Assembly: GCF_002091955.1 (NCBI RefSeq)
Contig: NZ_MKKY01000068.1
Location: 1-64,000 of the forward strand
DNA length: 64,000 bases
DNA from: Rhodococcus sp. 1168
Lineage (GTDB): Bacteria; Actinomycetota; Actinomycetes; Mycobacteriales; Mycobacteriaceae
Direction: 5' to 3'
Shown here: piece after piece, positions 16,892 through 26,700 of the stretch
Layout of the letters: the number at the start of each line of letters is the position of its first letter
Numbering within the stretch: the stretch's first letter is position 1
Translations under genes and position numbers: made by a program
The notes under the pieces: generated by a model
What the model was told of the DNA's origin: nothing
Databases searched by the model: none
Seen by the model: the letters and a program-made list of their open reading frames with translations, nothing else

Positions 16892-17824
16892 GTGAACCAA
16901 CTACATGTCGTCACCGGAGCTGGGCCCGTCGGATGGACCGTCGCGCAACAGCTTGCCGCACAGGGACACTCGGTACGCATACTCACTCGATCCGGATCCG
17001 GACCCGAACATCCGTCGATCGAACGACGCCGGGTCGACATCACGACCGGAGACCTTCACGACGCGTTCCACGGCGCTACCACCATCTATCACTGCACCCA
17101 CGTCGCCTACAGCGACAAAGCCTGGCGTGCCCAACTCCCCGCCATGGAACGACGCGTTCTCGACGCGGCCGACGGCACCGTCGTCGTCTTCCCGGAGAGC
17201 CTCTATTCCTACGGCAAGATCGACGAACCGATTCGAGAGAACCTGCCGCGCAACGCAACCTACCGCAAGCTCGGCGTCCGAACCGAACTACTCGCCGCCC
17301 GTGACGCCCACTCGACACCGACCATCAGCGTCGCGGCCTCCGACTTCTACGGTCCACGGGTACGCACCGCTCACATGGGCGAGCGTGTCCTCCCGAACAT
17401 CCTGAACCACAAAACTATTCGAGTTCTCGCAAACGCCGACATACCGCATTCCTTCACTTTCGTACCGGACTTCGCGGCAGCAATGATCGCGGCCGCAACG
17501 AACCCCACACTGTGGAACACATTTCTTCACGCACCCACCGCACCCGCGGTCTCTCAGCGAGAGCTGATCGAACTCCTCTCCCGCGCAGCCGGAGTCGACG
17601 CACCTCACGTCGGCACACTGCCGGCCTGGCTGATCCGCGCTCTCGGCGTCGTCCCCGGGCAGATCCGCGAACTCGGCGACACTCTCTACCAATTCCAATA
17701 TCCCTACCGGCTCGACAGCACCAGAAGTGAAGCGCTCCTCGGCCTCCATCCCACGCCACTCGAAGAAGGGGCAGCGAGCACTCTCGCGTGGTGGAAATCG
17801 ACCCACGTAGCCCGGGTGTCCTGA
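16892..17824 (+). CDS. NAD(P)-dependent epimerase/reductase-like protein
   Basis: 310 residues of the extended short-chain dehydrogenase fold. The nucleotide-binding loop is VTGAGPVGWTVAQQL (about 7-21; TGA.G..G). The catalytic Tyr is probably in ESLYSYGKI (about 104-112), although the classical YxxxK spacing is not clear. The GTG at 16892 follows a purine-rich GGGGAAGAG. Divergent from a TetR regulator through shared operators, so probably induced by that regulator's ligand. The substrate cannot be read from sequence; related proteins are annotated as NAD-dependent epimerases or NmrA-like. Confidence 0.8.
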   Translation: MNQLHVVTGAGPVGWTVAQQLAAQGHSVRILTRSGSGPEHPSIERRRVDITTGDLHDAFHGATTIYHCTHVAYSDKAWRAQLPAMERRVLDAADGTVVVFPESLYSYGKIDEPIRENLPRNATYRKLGVRTELLAARDAHSTPTISVAASDFYGPRVRTAHMGERVLPNILNHKTIRVLANADIPHSFTFVPDFAAAMIAAATNPTLWNTFLHAPTAPAVSQRELIELLSRAAGVDAPHVGTLPAWLIRALGVVPGQIRELGDTLYQFQYPYRLDSTRSEALLGLHPTPLEEGAASTLAWWKSTHVARVS

Positions 17825-17862
17825 CGATGCTCGGCTGAACCGCGCCCTTCACTGGGGCTACT

Positions 17863-19203
17863 ATGCGGCAAGTGAGTGAAGAAACATTGCGGATGCGGCT
17901 GCGCACATCGCCCGGCGTCGGCAAGCTCACCGCGATTCGCTTTGCCGGTCAGTTCGGCGACGGACTGTTCCAGGCCGCGCTCAGCGGGGCGATCCTGTTC
18001 AACCCGGAACGCGAATCCAATCCATTGGCCATTGCCGCAGGATTCGCCGTCCTGCTGGTTCCGTATTCGGTCATCGGCCCCTTCGCGGGCGCGATGCTCG
18101 ACCGATGGGATCGGCGCGCAGTGTTGCTGTGGGCCAACGTCCTACGCATGATCCTGATCGCGACCACCTCACTACTGCTCTGCACGGGTGGTGGCGAGAC
18201 ACCGCTGCTCTTGCTGGCGCTCACCACAGTCGGATTGAGCAGATTCGTGCTCGCCGGAGTATCTGCATCCCTGCCCCACGTGGTGCGCACCTCGTGGCTG
18301 GTTCCGATGAATTCACTGCTCGCTACCATCGGATCGGGATTCGCCGCTGCCGGCGCAGGCACTGCCGTCGCGATAATCGGATTTGTCGGAGCCGGAGACC
18401 TCGGATCCGGAATAGCAGTCGGCGCAGCAGCAGTCGGATCCATCGTCGGAACGATTGCCGCAGCTCGGTTCGCACCGCAATCGCTCGGGCCTGCCACAGT
18501 TGCCGAACCGACCGAGCACGCCGCGTTACGGGCAATCGCCGATATCGCCGCAGGCCTCGGATCCGGTGCCGCGGCCGTCTGGCGATCGCCGACCGTCACG
18601 GCGGCGCTGGCAGGTATCGGCGCGCACCGCATCGTGTTCGGCGCCGACACCCTGATCATGGTGCTCATCCTGCGCGAGAAAGGCTCGAGTTCTCTCCCTG
18701 GCGGCCTCGCCGGCTTCGGAATCGCCGTGGGCGCAACAGCAGCTGGGATGCTCCTGGCAGCGGTCCTGACCCCGTTCGTTCTTCCACGATTCGGTCGAGT
18801 GCGATCCATTGTCGGGGCATTGATTCTCGCCGCAGTCGTCCAGGCGACATTCATTGCCACCATGACCCAGACGAGCTTGCTCCTCGGCGCCTTCCTACTC
18901 GGCGTCGCCGGACAAACCGTCAAGCTCACCGGCGATGCGTCGATGCAAACCGAGATCGACGACGACCATCGCGGACGTGTCTTCGCCCTGCAGGACACCG
19001 TCTTCAACATCGCTTTCGTCGCCTCGCTCGCGACTGCCGCCTTCGCGGTGGGCGCCGGATACACCGACCTGGCCGGCGAGGTGTCGGCGCATGCCGTCGT
19101 CTACGCCGGGGTCGTGGTCTACATGGTGGGCCTGGTCGCCGTCATCCTCAACGGCCGTCGTGCCCGCCGCTCGTCACAGTTGGGTCTTCCACCACTCGAG
19201 TAG
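17863..19203 (+). CDS. MFS transporter
   Basis: 446 residues with about 11-12 hydrophobic segments. An MFS signature-like loop DRWDRRAVLLWANVLR occurs between helices 2 and 3 (about residues 85-100), and a second half begins near residue 240. The N-terminal motif IRFAGQFGDGLFQAALSGA resembles MFS_3/enterobactin-exporter-type permeases. The substrate is unknown. Its last 30 nt overlap the convergent pcnA end. It starts 38 nt after the epimerase stop on the same strand, so co-transcription is possible. Confidence 0.85.
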   Translation: MRQVSEETLRMRLRTSPGVGKLTAIRFAGQFGDGLFQAALSGAILFNPERESNPLAIAAGFAVLLVPYSVIGPFAGAMLDRWDRRAVLLWANVLRMILIATTSLLLCTGGGETPLLLLALTTVGLSRFVLAGVSASLPHVVRTSWLVPMNSLLATIGSGFAAAGAGTAVAIIGFVGAGDLGSGIAVGAAAVGSIVGTIAAARFAPQSLGPATVAEPTEHAALRAIADIAAGLGSGAAAVWRSPTVTAALAGIGAHRIVFGADTLIMVLILREKGSSSLPGGLAGFGIAVGATAAGMLLAAVLTPFVLPRFGRVRSIVGALILAAVVQATFIATMTQTSLLLGAFLLGVAGQTVKLTGDASMQTEIDDDHRGRVFALQDTVFNIAFVASLATAAFAVGAGYTDLAGEVSAHAVVYAGVVVYMVGLVAVILNGRRARRSSQLGLPPLE

Positions 19204-20643
19204 CGCGACCTCGGCCTGCTCACGGGGGAGTGGTCCGTGATCGAGCCGCAATTCCTTGAGGAACTTCCAGGCCTTCCCGACGTCCGGCCCGGCCTCGATC
19301 CCGAGCAATTCCATGATGGCGTTGCCGTCGAGATCCGGGCGCACTCTGGCCAGATCCTCCTGCTCGGCGAGACGTGCGATCCGCTCCTCCAGATCGTCGT
19401 ACGTCGCCTGCAACGCCGCCGCTCGACGCTTGTTCCTGGTGGTGCTGTCGGCGCGAACGAGCTTGTGCAGCTGGGGAAGTAAGTCTCCCGCGTCCGTGAC
19501 ATAACGCCGGACCGCCGAATCGGTCCACTGTCCTTTGCCGTAGCCGTGGAACCGAAGGTGCAGAAATACCAACTGCGAGACGTCGTCGATCATTCTCTTC
19601 GAGTACTTCAGCGCGCGCATCCGTTTGCGCACCATCTTCGACCCGACGACCTCGTGGTGGTGGAAGCTGACACCACCGGCCGGCTCGTGCTTTCGCGTGT
19701 CCGGCTTACCGATGTCGTGAAGTAGTGCAGCCCAACGTAATACCAGGTCGGGATCACCGTCCTCGAGGTCGATGGCCTGCTGCAACACCGTCAACGAATG
19801 CCAGTACACATCTTTGTGCTGGTGGTGCTCGTCGATCTCGAGCTTCATCGCCGGCACCTCCGGCAGCACGTACGCCGCGAGACCCGTCTCGCACATCACG
19901 TCGATACCGTCGATGGGGTAGTCGCCGAGCAGCAACTTGTCGAGTTCCGCCTGGACGCGTTCGGCAGTGATCCGTTCGATCTGACCCGCCATGTTCGAAA
20001 TGGCCTCGTGCACGCGCGGCATCAGCGTGAAGCCGAGCTGCGAGACGAACCGCGCCCCGCGCAACATCCGCAACGGGTCGTCGTTGAACGACTTCTCTGG
20101 AGTGGACGGCGTATCGAGAAGCCCCTCGAGCACTGCGTCCATCCCACCGAGCGGATCGACGAACTCCTGCAACCCGTCCGCGCCGAGCCGAACCGCCATC
20201 GCGTTGACGGTGAAATCACGTCGAATCAAGTCTTCCTCGAGGCTGGTTCCGTACTGAACCTGCGGGTTGCGCGAGACCTGGTCGTAGGAGTCGGTGCGGA
20301 AGGTGGTGATCTCGATGAGCTGATCGTCTTTCGCTGCACTGATCGTGCCGAACGCGATGCCGGTGTCCCATTGATTGTCGGCCCAGCCGGACAGCAACTG
20401 CTGCACCACCTCGGGGCGCGCGTCGGTGGTGAAGTCCAAATCGCCGGACAACCGACCGAGGACCGCATCGCGGACACTGCCACCAACCAAGTACAGCTCG
20501 TGCCCGTGAGCAGCGAAGCGATCGGCAAGCGGACTCAGCACGCCGGACAACTCTCCGAGGGTCGACGCGGCCGCCGCCATCAGTCTTTCCCGCCGGTCGT
20601 CGCTCGCATCGGAGTGTCGGGGTGTTGGAGACTGTTCGGCCAC
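19174..20643 (-). CDS. pcnA: CCA tRNA nucleotidyltransferase
   Basis: Adds or repairs the 3' CCA of tRNAs. 489 residues. The nucleotidyltransferase core is LVGGSVRDAVLGRLSGDLDF (GG.VRD...DxD), a neck with RRDFTVNAMA follows, and an HD domain (LRWAALLHDIGKPDTR) lies in the C-terminal half, as in the class II bacterial enzyme with HD phosphohydrolase. The reading frame opens at 21015, but that extension crosses the NUDIX gene; the GTG at 20643 lies 8 nt after a TAGGCT -10 hexamer and fits a leaderless start. Overlaps the MFS gene end by 30 bp, convergently. Confidence 0.95.
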   Translation of the reverse strand: MAEQSPTPRHSDASDDRRERLMAAAASTLGELSGVLSPLADRFAAHGHELYLVGGSVRDAVLGRLSGDLDFTTDARPEVVQQLLSGWADNQWDTGIAFGTISAAKDDQLIEITTFRTDSYDQVSRNPQVQYGTSLEEDLIRRDFTVNAMAVRLGADGLQEFVDPLGGMDAVLEGLLDTPSTPEKSFNDDPLRMLRGARFVSQLGFTLMPRVHEAISNMAGQIERITAERVQAELDKLLLGDYPIDGIDVMCETGLAAYVLPEVPAMKLEIDEHHQHKDVYWHSLTVLQQAIDLEDGDPDLVLRWAALLHDIGKPDTRKHEPAGGVSFHHHEVVGSKMVRKRMRALKYSKRMIDDVSQLVFLHLRFHGYGKGQWTDSAVRRYVTDAGDLLPQLHKLVRADSTTRNKRRAAALQATYDDLEERIARLAEQEDLARVRPDLDGNAIMELLGIEAGPDVGKAWKFLKELRLDHGPLPREQAEVALLEWWKTQL

Positions 20644-20689
20644 GTTGATAGAGCCTAGGCGAGAGGGTTGATAGAGCCTAGGCGAGAGG
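20644..20689. repeat. Perfect 23-bp tandem duplication at the pcnA promoter
   Basis: Two identical 23-bp units, 20644-20666 and 20667-20689, directly abut the pcnA GTG. Each contains TAGGCT on the minus strand, so the pcnA -10 element is present twice, 23 bp apart. Only the proximal copy has leaderless spacing (8 nt) to the start codon. Confidence 0.85.
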
Positions 20690-20748
20690 TAGTGATCACG
20701 AGTACGCCCGTCTCGGTGCGGGAGGAGAGACCGCCCCGTTTTTCCAAC

Positions 20749-20754
20749 TAGTAT
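20749..20754 (+). promoter_or_regulatory. -10 hexamer (TAGTAT) of the NUDIX gene
   Basis: TAGTAT ends 7 nt before the GTG at 20762. This argues for a leaderless start there rather than at the ATG at 20753, which overlaps the hexamer. Confidence 0.45.
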
Positions 20755-20761
20755 GGATTGG

Positions 20762-21349
20762 GTGTCTGCTGGCGAACGTGCGAACAGGAGCCGCCGCAAC
20801 CCGCGGCGGCGAAACGCACGCGTCGACAACGACAAGCCCAAACTCCGCACAGTGCGTGAGAGTTCGGCCGGTGGCCTGGTGGTGGACGGTCTCGACGGCC
20901 CACCCGAGAAGCGCTGCGCCGCTCTCATCGGACGCACCGATCGCCGAGGTCGGTTGCTGTGGTCGCTCCCGAAGGGCCATATCGAACAGGGCGAGACAGC
21001 CGAGCAGACTGCCATGCGTGAAGTAGCCGAAGAAACCGGAATCCGGGGTTCGGTCCTGGCGACGCTGGGAAGTATCGACTACTGGTTCGTCACCGAAGGT
21101 CGCCGTGTCCACAAGACCGTCCACCACTACCTACTCCGTTTCCTCGGCGGCGAACTTTCCGATGAAGACATCGAGGTCACCGAGGTGGCCTGGGTTCCGC
21201 TCAGCGAACTACAGTCACGGCTCGCGTATGCCGACGAACGAAAGTTGGCCGCCATCGCCGATCGGTTGATCGAGGACATGCATCGATCCGATTCGAAGAC
21301 ACCCAGCCCTCCCAAGACACCTGGCGCTACCGCCGCCGGCAAAGAGTGA
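20762..21349 (+). CDS. NUDIX hydrolase (MutT4-like)
   Basis: 195 residues. The Nudix box is complete: [20 protein letters not shown] followed by TG (G-x5-E-x7-REVxEExG), at about residues 79-101. The basic N-terminal leader ([15 protein letters not shown]) is typical of the mycobacterial MutT4 orthologue that sits at this position next to pcnA. Hydrolyses a nucleoside-diphosphate derivative; the exact substrate is not readable. Divergent from pcnA. The stop overlaps the next start (GTGA, 4 nt), so it heads an operon with the DUF6049 and MurJ genes. Confidence 0.9.
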   Translation: MSAGERANRSRRNPRRRNARVDNDKPKLRTVRESSAGGLVVDGLDGPPEKRCAALIGRTDRRGRLLWSLPKGHIEQGETAEQTAMREVAEETGIRGSVLATLGSIDYWFVTEGRRVHKTVHHYLLRFLGGELSDEDIEVTEVAWVPLSELQSRLAYADERKLAAIADRLIEDMHRSDSKTPSPPKTPGATAAGKE

Positions 21350-23733
21350 TCGTGCGGCGTACCAGGGTCACTGCGGCGGCATTGACCGCATTCCTGCTTG
21401 TCCTCGCGCCGGCTGCTGCCCTGACGCCGGCGACCGCGAGCGCGCAGGAGCCGTCGAACAGCGATCCGTCGACGTCGGCGGATCTCACCTACCAATCGGA
21501 GGACAGCGACCTCCCCGAGACTCGCCGGGGCACTCAATTCCTCCAACTGTCCATCGACACCGTCGCACCCGCCACCGTCACCACCACCAGCGAACCGTTC
21601 GTGACAGTGCGCGCCACCGTCACCAACACCGGCGACCGACGCGTCGACGACATCAGCGTCCGCATGCAGGGCGCTGATGCCGTCGACCGGCCCGAGAAGC
21701 TTCGTACGTCGCTGACCCTCGAACAAGAGCAGTTCGGGGCGGTCGGGGAGTTCCAGGACGTCGCACAGAGTCTCGAGCGGGGTGCGAGCACCCACTTCGT
21801 GGTGTCGTTACCGCTGCGAGGCACCCAGGGGCCCTCGTTGGGCATCGATGCACCAGGGGTCTACCCGCTACTACTCAACGTCAACGGCACACCCGAGTAC
21901 GGGGGCACCGCGCGACTCGACGACGCCCGCTTCCTGCTACCCGTAGCCGGAGTTCCGCGTGATCCGACCGCGACAGATCCGACGGCCCCCGACGCCATCG
22001 CGCTCCCACCGAGCACGTCGAGCCCGATAGCAACGACCGTGATGTGGCCGCTGGCGGACAAGCCCCGACTCGCTGCGGGGATCCCGGGATCGCTCGAGGA
22101 CAAGGTCCGACTCGTCGACGACGAGCTTGCCGAAGAACTCGCAACGGGTGGTCGGCTGGACAAGCTACTAGCAGCCGTCGAGTACGCTACTAGCGACCAA
22201 CTCGATCCGGAGAACCGCCTCGCCGACAGCATGTGCCTGGCCATCGATCCCGACCTCCTGGTCACGGTCGCCAACATGGCTCGGGGCTATCTGGTGGTCG
22301 ACGATCCGGCCGATCCACGTGGCGCGGCCCACGACGGGACCGGAAGAGACGCCGCCGCCAGTTGGCTTTCCCGGCTCGAGCCACTGGCCGATTCGATGTG
22401 CGTCACCACCGTTCCGTTCGCCCAGGTCGATCTCGACGCACTCGGCAATGTCGGCGACGCATCACTGGTATCGAGTGCGCTCGAGTCTCCGTCGACCATC
22501 GTGGACTCGATCCTCGGAGTGACCTCGGTCCCCGACATCGTCTGGAGTGCTTCCGGCCAGCTCGGCGCGCGCGCCGCGGCAACGGTGCGATCCGTCGGGC
22601 CGCGGACTGCCCTGGTCGCCGACAACAGCGTGGCCCCCGCAGCGGCAGGCGGAGTTGCGCTGGTCACCGGCGGAAGTAGCGTCGACGCCGAGTTGAAGGC
22701 CGCCGTATTCGACGCGGCCACCGCCACCGCACTGGCAGCTGTCGGGTCCGAGCCGTCGACCCCGGACTTCACTCCGGAAGATCAACGTTTCGACCTCGAG
22801 CAGGACTCGAGAACCGCCCGCCTGCAGGACGCCGTCGGAGCCGTCGTCTATCACGCTCTCACTCCGCCCAACGGCACCCCGCGGAACTTGACGATTGCAC
22901 CACCGCAGAACTGGAGCGCCGACGGTGACGAGCCCGGCGCGATTCTGTCGTCGATCTCCTCGATGCTGCGCTCCGGGCTCGCTTCACCGCGACCGTTCAC
23001 CGAGCTGCTGGCCGAGCCGCCTACCGGGATGCCCGTCGAAGCCAGAACGGTGCAGCAGGCAGGCAGGGACACCAACACCGAGGATCGCGTCCGCATTCAG
23101 AGTGGCCGGATCGAATCTTTGGCCGGATCCCTGATCGACGACCCTCAACTGCCGTTGACACCCCGGCTGTACACGGCGCCGCTGAAGGAGGACCTGCTGC
23201 GCGCCCTCACATCGGCAGGTAAGGACACCGACCCCGCCGATGCAGCCGAGATGGCGAGTATCAGAACGAGCAGTTCCGAGGAAGGCGTCGACGCGCTGTT
23301 CGACGCGGTGACGGTCCTCGCCCCAGGCGGGGTCTACACGTTGGCCTCGGAGCAGAGTCCTCTGCTTCTGGTCGCGCAGAACGATCTGCCGGTAGGCATC
23401 AACGTGCGGTTGAATGTCGACGCGCCTCCCGAGATGCGCATCACCGACGTCGGTGCCACCCCGCTTCCACCTCGAGGTAGCCGTACGATCACCGTTCCGG
23501 CCGAGGTCGACGACAGCCGCAACCTGTCCGTCGACTTTTCGTTGACCACCCTCGACGGGCAGCAATTGGGCGAAGCATCGACTGTGTCCGTACGGTCGAA
23601 TGCGTACGGACAAGCGCTGGCCATCATTACCGTCTGCGCAGGTGTTCTTTTGCTACTGCTTGCCGGACGCCGACTGTGGCACAGGTTCAGGGATCAACCA
23701 GACCCGGCCGACGAAGGGTACGAACGACCATGA
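21346..23733 (+). CDS. DUF6049-family secreted/membrane-anchored protein
   Basis: 795 residues. An N-terminal signal peptide ([20 protein letters not shown], cleavage near ATASAQ), a large Ala/Asp/Thr-rich extracytoplasmic region and a C-terminal membrane helix ([17 protein letters not shown], about 766-782) followed by a short charged tail. Orthologue position matches Rv3909 of M. tuberculosis, of unknown function and always next to MurJ. GTG start overlapping the NUDIX stop by 4 nt, and its own stop overlaps the murJ start (ATGA), so translation is coupled. A role supporting lipid II flipping or envelope assembly is inferred from context. Confidence 0.85.
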   Translation: MIVRRTRVTAAALTAFLLVLAPAAALTPATASAQEPSNSDPSTSADLTYQSEDSDLPETRRGTQFLQLSIDTVAPATVTTTSEPFVTVRATVTNTGDRRVDDISVRMQGADAVDRPEKLRTSLTLEQEQFGAVGEFQDVAQSLERGASTHFVVSLPLRGTQGPSLGIDAPGVYPLLLNVNGTPEYGGTARLDDARFLLPVAGVPRDPTATDPTAPDAIALPPSTSSPIATTVMWPLADKPRLAAGIPGSLEDKVRLVDDELAEELATGGRLDKLLAAVEYATSDQLDPENRLADSMCLAIDPDLLVTVANMARGYLVVDDPADPRGAAHDGTGRDAAASWLSRLEPLADSMCVTTVPFAQVDLDALGNVGDASLVSSALESPSTIVDSILGVTSVPDIVWSASGQLGARAAATVRSVGPRTALVADNSVAPAAAGGVALVTGGSSVDAELKAAVFDAATATALAAVGSEPSTPDFTPEDQRFDLEQDSRTARLQDAVGAVVYHALTPPNGTPRNLTIAPPQNWSADGDEPGAILSSISSMLRSGLASPRPFTELLAEPPTGMPVEARTVQQAGRDTNTEDRVRIQSGRIESLAGSLIDDPQLPLTPRLYTAPLKEDLLRALTSAGKDTDPADAAEMASIRTSSSEEGVDALFDAVTVLAPGGVYTLASEQSPLLLVAQNDLPVGINVRLNVDAPPEMRITDVGATPLPPRGSRTITVPAEVDDSRNLSVDFSLTTLDGQQLGEASTVSVRSNAYGQALAIITVCAGVLLLLLAGRRLWHRFRDQPDPADEGYERP

Positions 23734-26700
23734 CCGGGAACATCCCGTACGAAGGGGACATCCCACGCACGCGGCTGCCCGCGGCTCAGGTCTTCCGCCG
23801 AACCCTGGAGCCGTCAGCGGCACCCTGGGAACGCGAGCCTGCTCCCCGAGGTCCGTTCCGTGAGATGCGGAGCTATCCAGCACCGCCATCCCCGGATGGT
23901 GGCCCTGCCCCGGACAATTCCGTCACTCAGCTGATTCCTCGGTTCCGCGACGAGGACTACCCACCTGTCGTAGAGTCGACGAGCGCTCCCGGTCCGGCCG
24001 AGCCGTCGGCCCCCAAAAAGCAACAAAAATCTCTGATGGCCGCGACGGGATCCATCGCGATCGCAACTCTTGTCAGCCGCATCACCGGATTCTTCAAGCA
24101 GATCGTCATGCTGGGGATTCTCGGTGGCGCGATCGCGAGTTCGTTCACCTCGGCCACGATCCTCCCGAACATGATCTCCGAACTGGTTCTCGGGGCCGTG
24201 CTCAGCGCCATCGTCGTTCCGGTTCTAGTTCGCGCCGAAATGGAGGATTCCGACGGCGGAGCGTCGTTCGTTCGACGGCTTTTCACCATCGCATTCTCGA
24301 TGCTGGCCATCGTCGCCTTGATCGCCACCATCAGTGCCCCCCTGCTCAGCCGCATGCTGATCGACGAGAATGCCAAGGTCAGCAGTGATCTGACCACTGC
24401 GCTGTCGTACCTGTTGTTGCCCGCGATCCTTTTCTACGGACTCTCGGGCCTGCTGACCGCCATCCTGAACACGCGCCAGAATTTCCGACCCGGCGCGTGG
24501 GCCCCGGTCTGGAACAACCTGGTAGTGCTGGGGATCTTCTCCCTCTACTTCTTCGTGCCGGGCGAGATTTCCCTCGATCCGGTGCAGATCAGTGACCCAC
24601 ACGTCCTCATCCTCGGACTCGGTGTCACCGCAGGTGTGATCACGCAGGTCGTAGCCCTGATCCCGGCACTACGTCGAGAGAAGATCGACCTTCGACCGCT
24701 CTGGGGGATCGACGCCCGACTCAAGACCTTCGGCGGTATGGCTGCCGCGATCATCCTCTACGTCGTCATCAGCCAGGCGGGGCTCGTATTCGCCACCAGG
24801 ATCTCCGCCGAAGCAGACGCCGCGGGCCCGGCTATCTACTCCCAGGCCTGGATCCTGCTTCAACTTCCGTACGGCATCCTCGGCGTCACCGTTCTCACCG
24901 CCATCATGCCGCGGCTCAGCCGTAATGCAGCCGACGGAGATACTCCTGCCGTCGTGGACGACCTGTCGGTGGCCACCCGGTTGACGCTGGTCGCGTTGGT
25001 GCCGATCGTGGTGTTCCTTACCTTCGCCGGCCCCTGGGTCGGCGAGGCACTGTTCGGCTTCGGAAACTTCGCCGACGATGCAAGTCGACTCGGCGAAGCC
25101 GTCAGCTGGTCGGCGTTCACACTGATCCCGTATGCCCTCGTCCTGATACATCTGCGCGTGTTCTACGCCAGGGAACAGGCATGGACTCCCACCTGGATCA
25201 TCCTAGGAATCACGGGTGTCAAGATCGCGCTGTCGGCCTTGGCCCCGATACTGGCCAGCAACGACGAGCAGGTGGTGCTGATCCTGGGCGTCGCCAACGG
25301 ACTCGGATTCGTGGTCGGTGCATGCATCGGTGGCTTCCTGCTCCATCGCAGTCTCGGCAACCTGCGGATGATCAATATCGGTAAAACCATCTGGATGGTC
25401 CTGCTCGCATCGGCCGCGGGTGGCACCGCCATGCTGGCCATCGACCGGATCGCCGATCTCGGCAACATCACCGACGCACTGGGAGCCATCGGTGCAATGC
25501 TCCGAGTTGGCATCTGCGCCGTTCTGATGCTGTCGATAACCTTCGGAATCCTCTGGTTCGGCCGGATTCCCGAGGTTCTGGCAGTGACCGTCGCCGTCAG
25601 CAAACTCGTTCGACGTTTCCGTGGGAAGTCGATCGAGACCCCCGATCCGACGCGAACGACCGACCTCGATTCGGCCGAACACATAGCGGTCGTCGGCTCG
25701 GGGCGCGCATGGGAGAATTCTCCCCAACAACTCCCGTACGCTGGACCGCGGCAGACCGGGACCCCGTACCCCTCAGGTCGGCCTGCGGCACCACCGCCGC
25801 TGCGACATGCGACGGGACGATATGTAGGACAACTCGGGGCAGAGACGCGTGAAGGAGTGAGAGTGACCGACGACGATATGGCTGGGGGGCCGGCCGAGTC
25901 CACAGTGAAAGGCACCCAGCGAAATGCCGGCGGTGTCGAGGTGGACGATCGCGCCAAAGACGCGTCGGGCAAGCTCGAGCCATCGAAGGCCACCGCGCCT
26001 ACCAAGATGCCCTCACCGTTCAAGAAGTCGTCACCACCCGAGGAAGCTGAAACTTCCACAGCAGTCGATGCGACCGCGGCCACGACGTCGGAAGCATCTG
26101 CCGAAAAGAAGACCGAGTCTGCCAAGGCCGAATCCAAGGACACCCCGGCGGCCGGCAAGATCGTTTCGGGCGCCAAGGACACGACCGAAGCCGCAGCAGA
26201 CGACGCACCCACGACCGCAGCGAGGAAGTCCAGCCGTGGCCTCGCACACGAGACCGGTGCCACTCCGGTCGGATCACCAGCCTTGCCACCCGTCGGACCG
26301 GGTTCCGAACCTGCACGGTCTCTGCGTGGCCCCAAACTCATCCCGGGTGCGTCCGTGGCAGGCGGTCGCTACCGTCTGCTCACCCCGCACGGTGGAGCGC
26401 GTGGCCTCAAGTTCTGGCAGGCCCACGACGTCAAGTTGGACCGCGAAGTGGCCTTGACGTTCGTCGACGCCGACCAGCAAGCGTCCGCGCTCTCGCCCGA
26501 CCGTCCCGAGGGCCCTCAGGCAATCCTGTCCCGCACCCTGCGACTGGGGCGGATCAACTCCCCAGGTCTTGCTCGCGTTCTCGACGTCGTCCGCGGCAGT
26601 TCCGGCGGCATCGTCGTCGCCGAATGGACCCCGGGTCGTTCGCTACGCGAAATGGCCGACACCGTTCCATCGCCGACCGGTGCAGCTCGGGCCATCAAGG

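Noticed and set aside
17949..19064. A 371-codon minus-strand frame across the MFS gene
   Set aside because: Rich in Ala, Pro, Ser and Arg without hydrophobic pattern, while the plus frame is a clear transporter.
25163..26341. A 392-codon minus-strand frame in murJ
   Set aside because: Shadow of the MurJ linker and helices.
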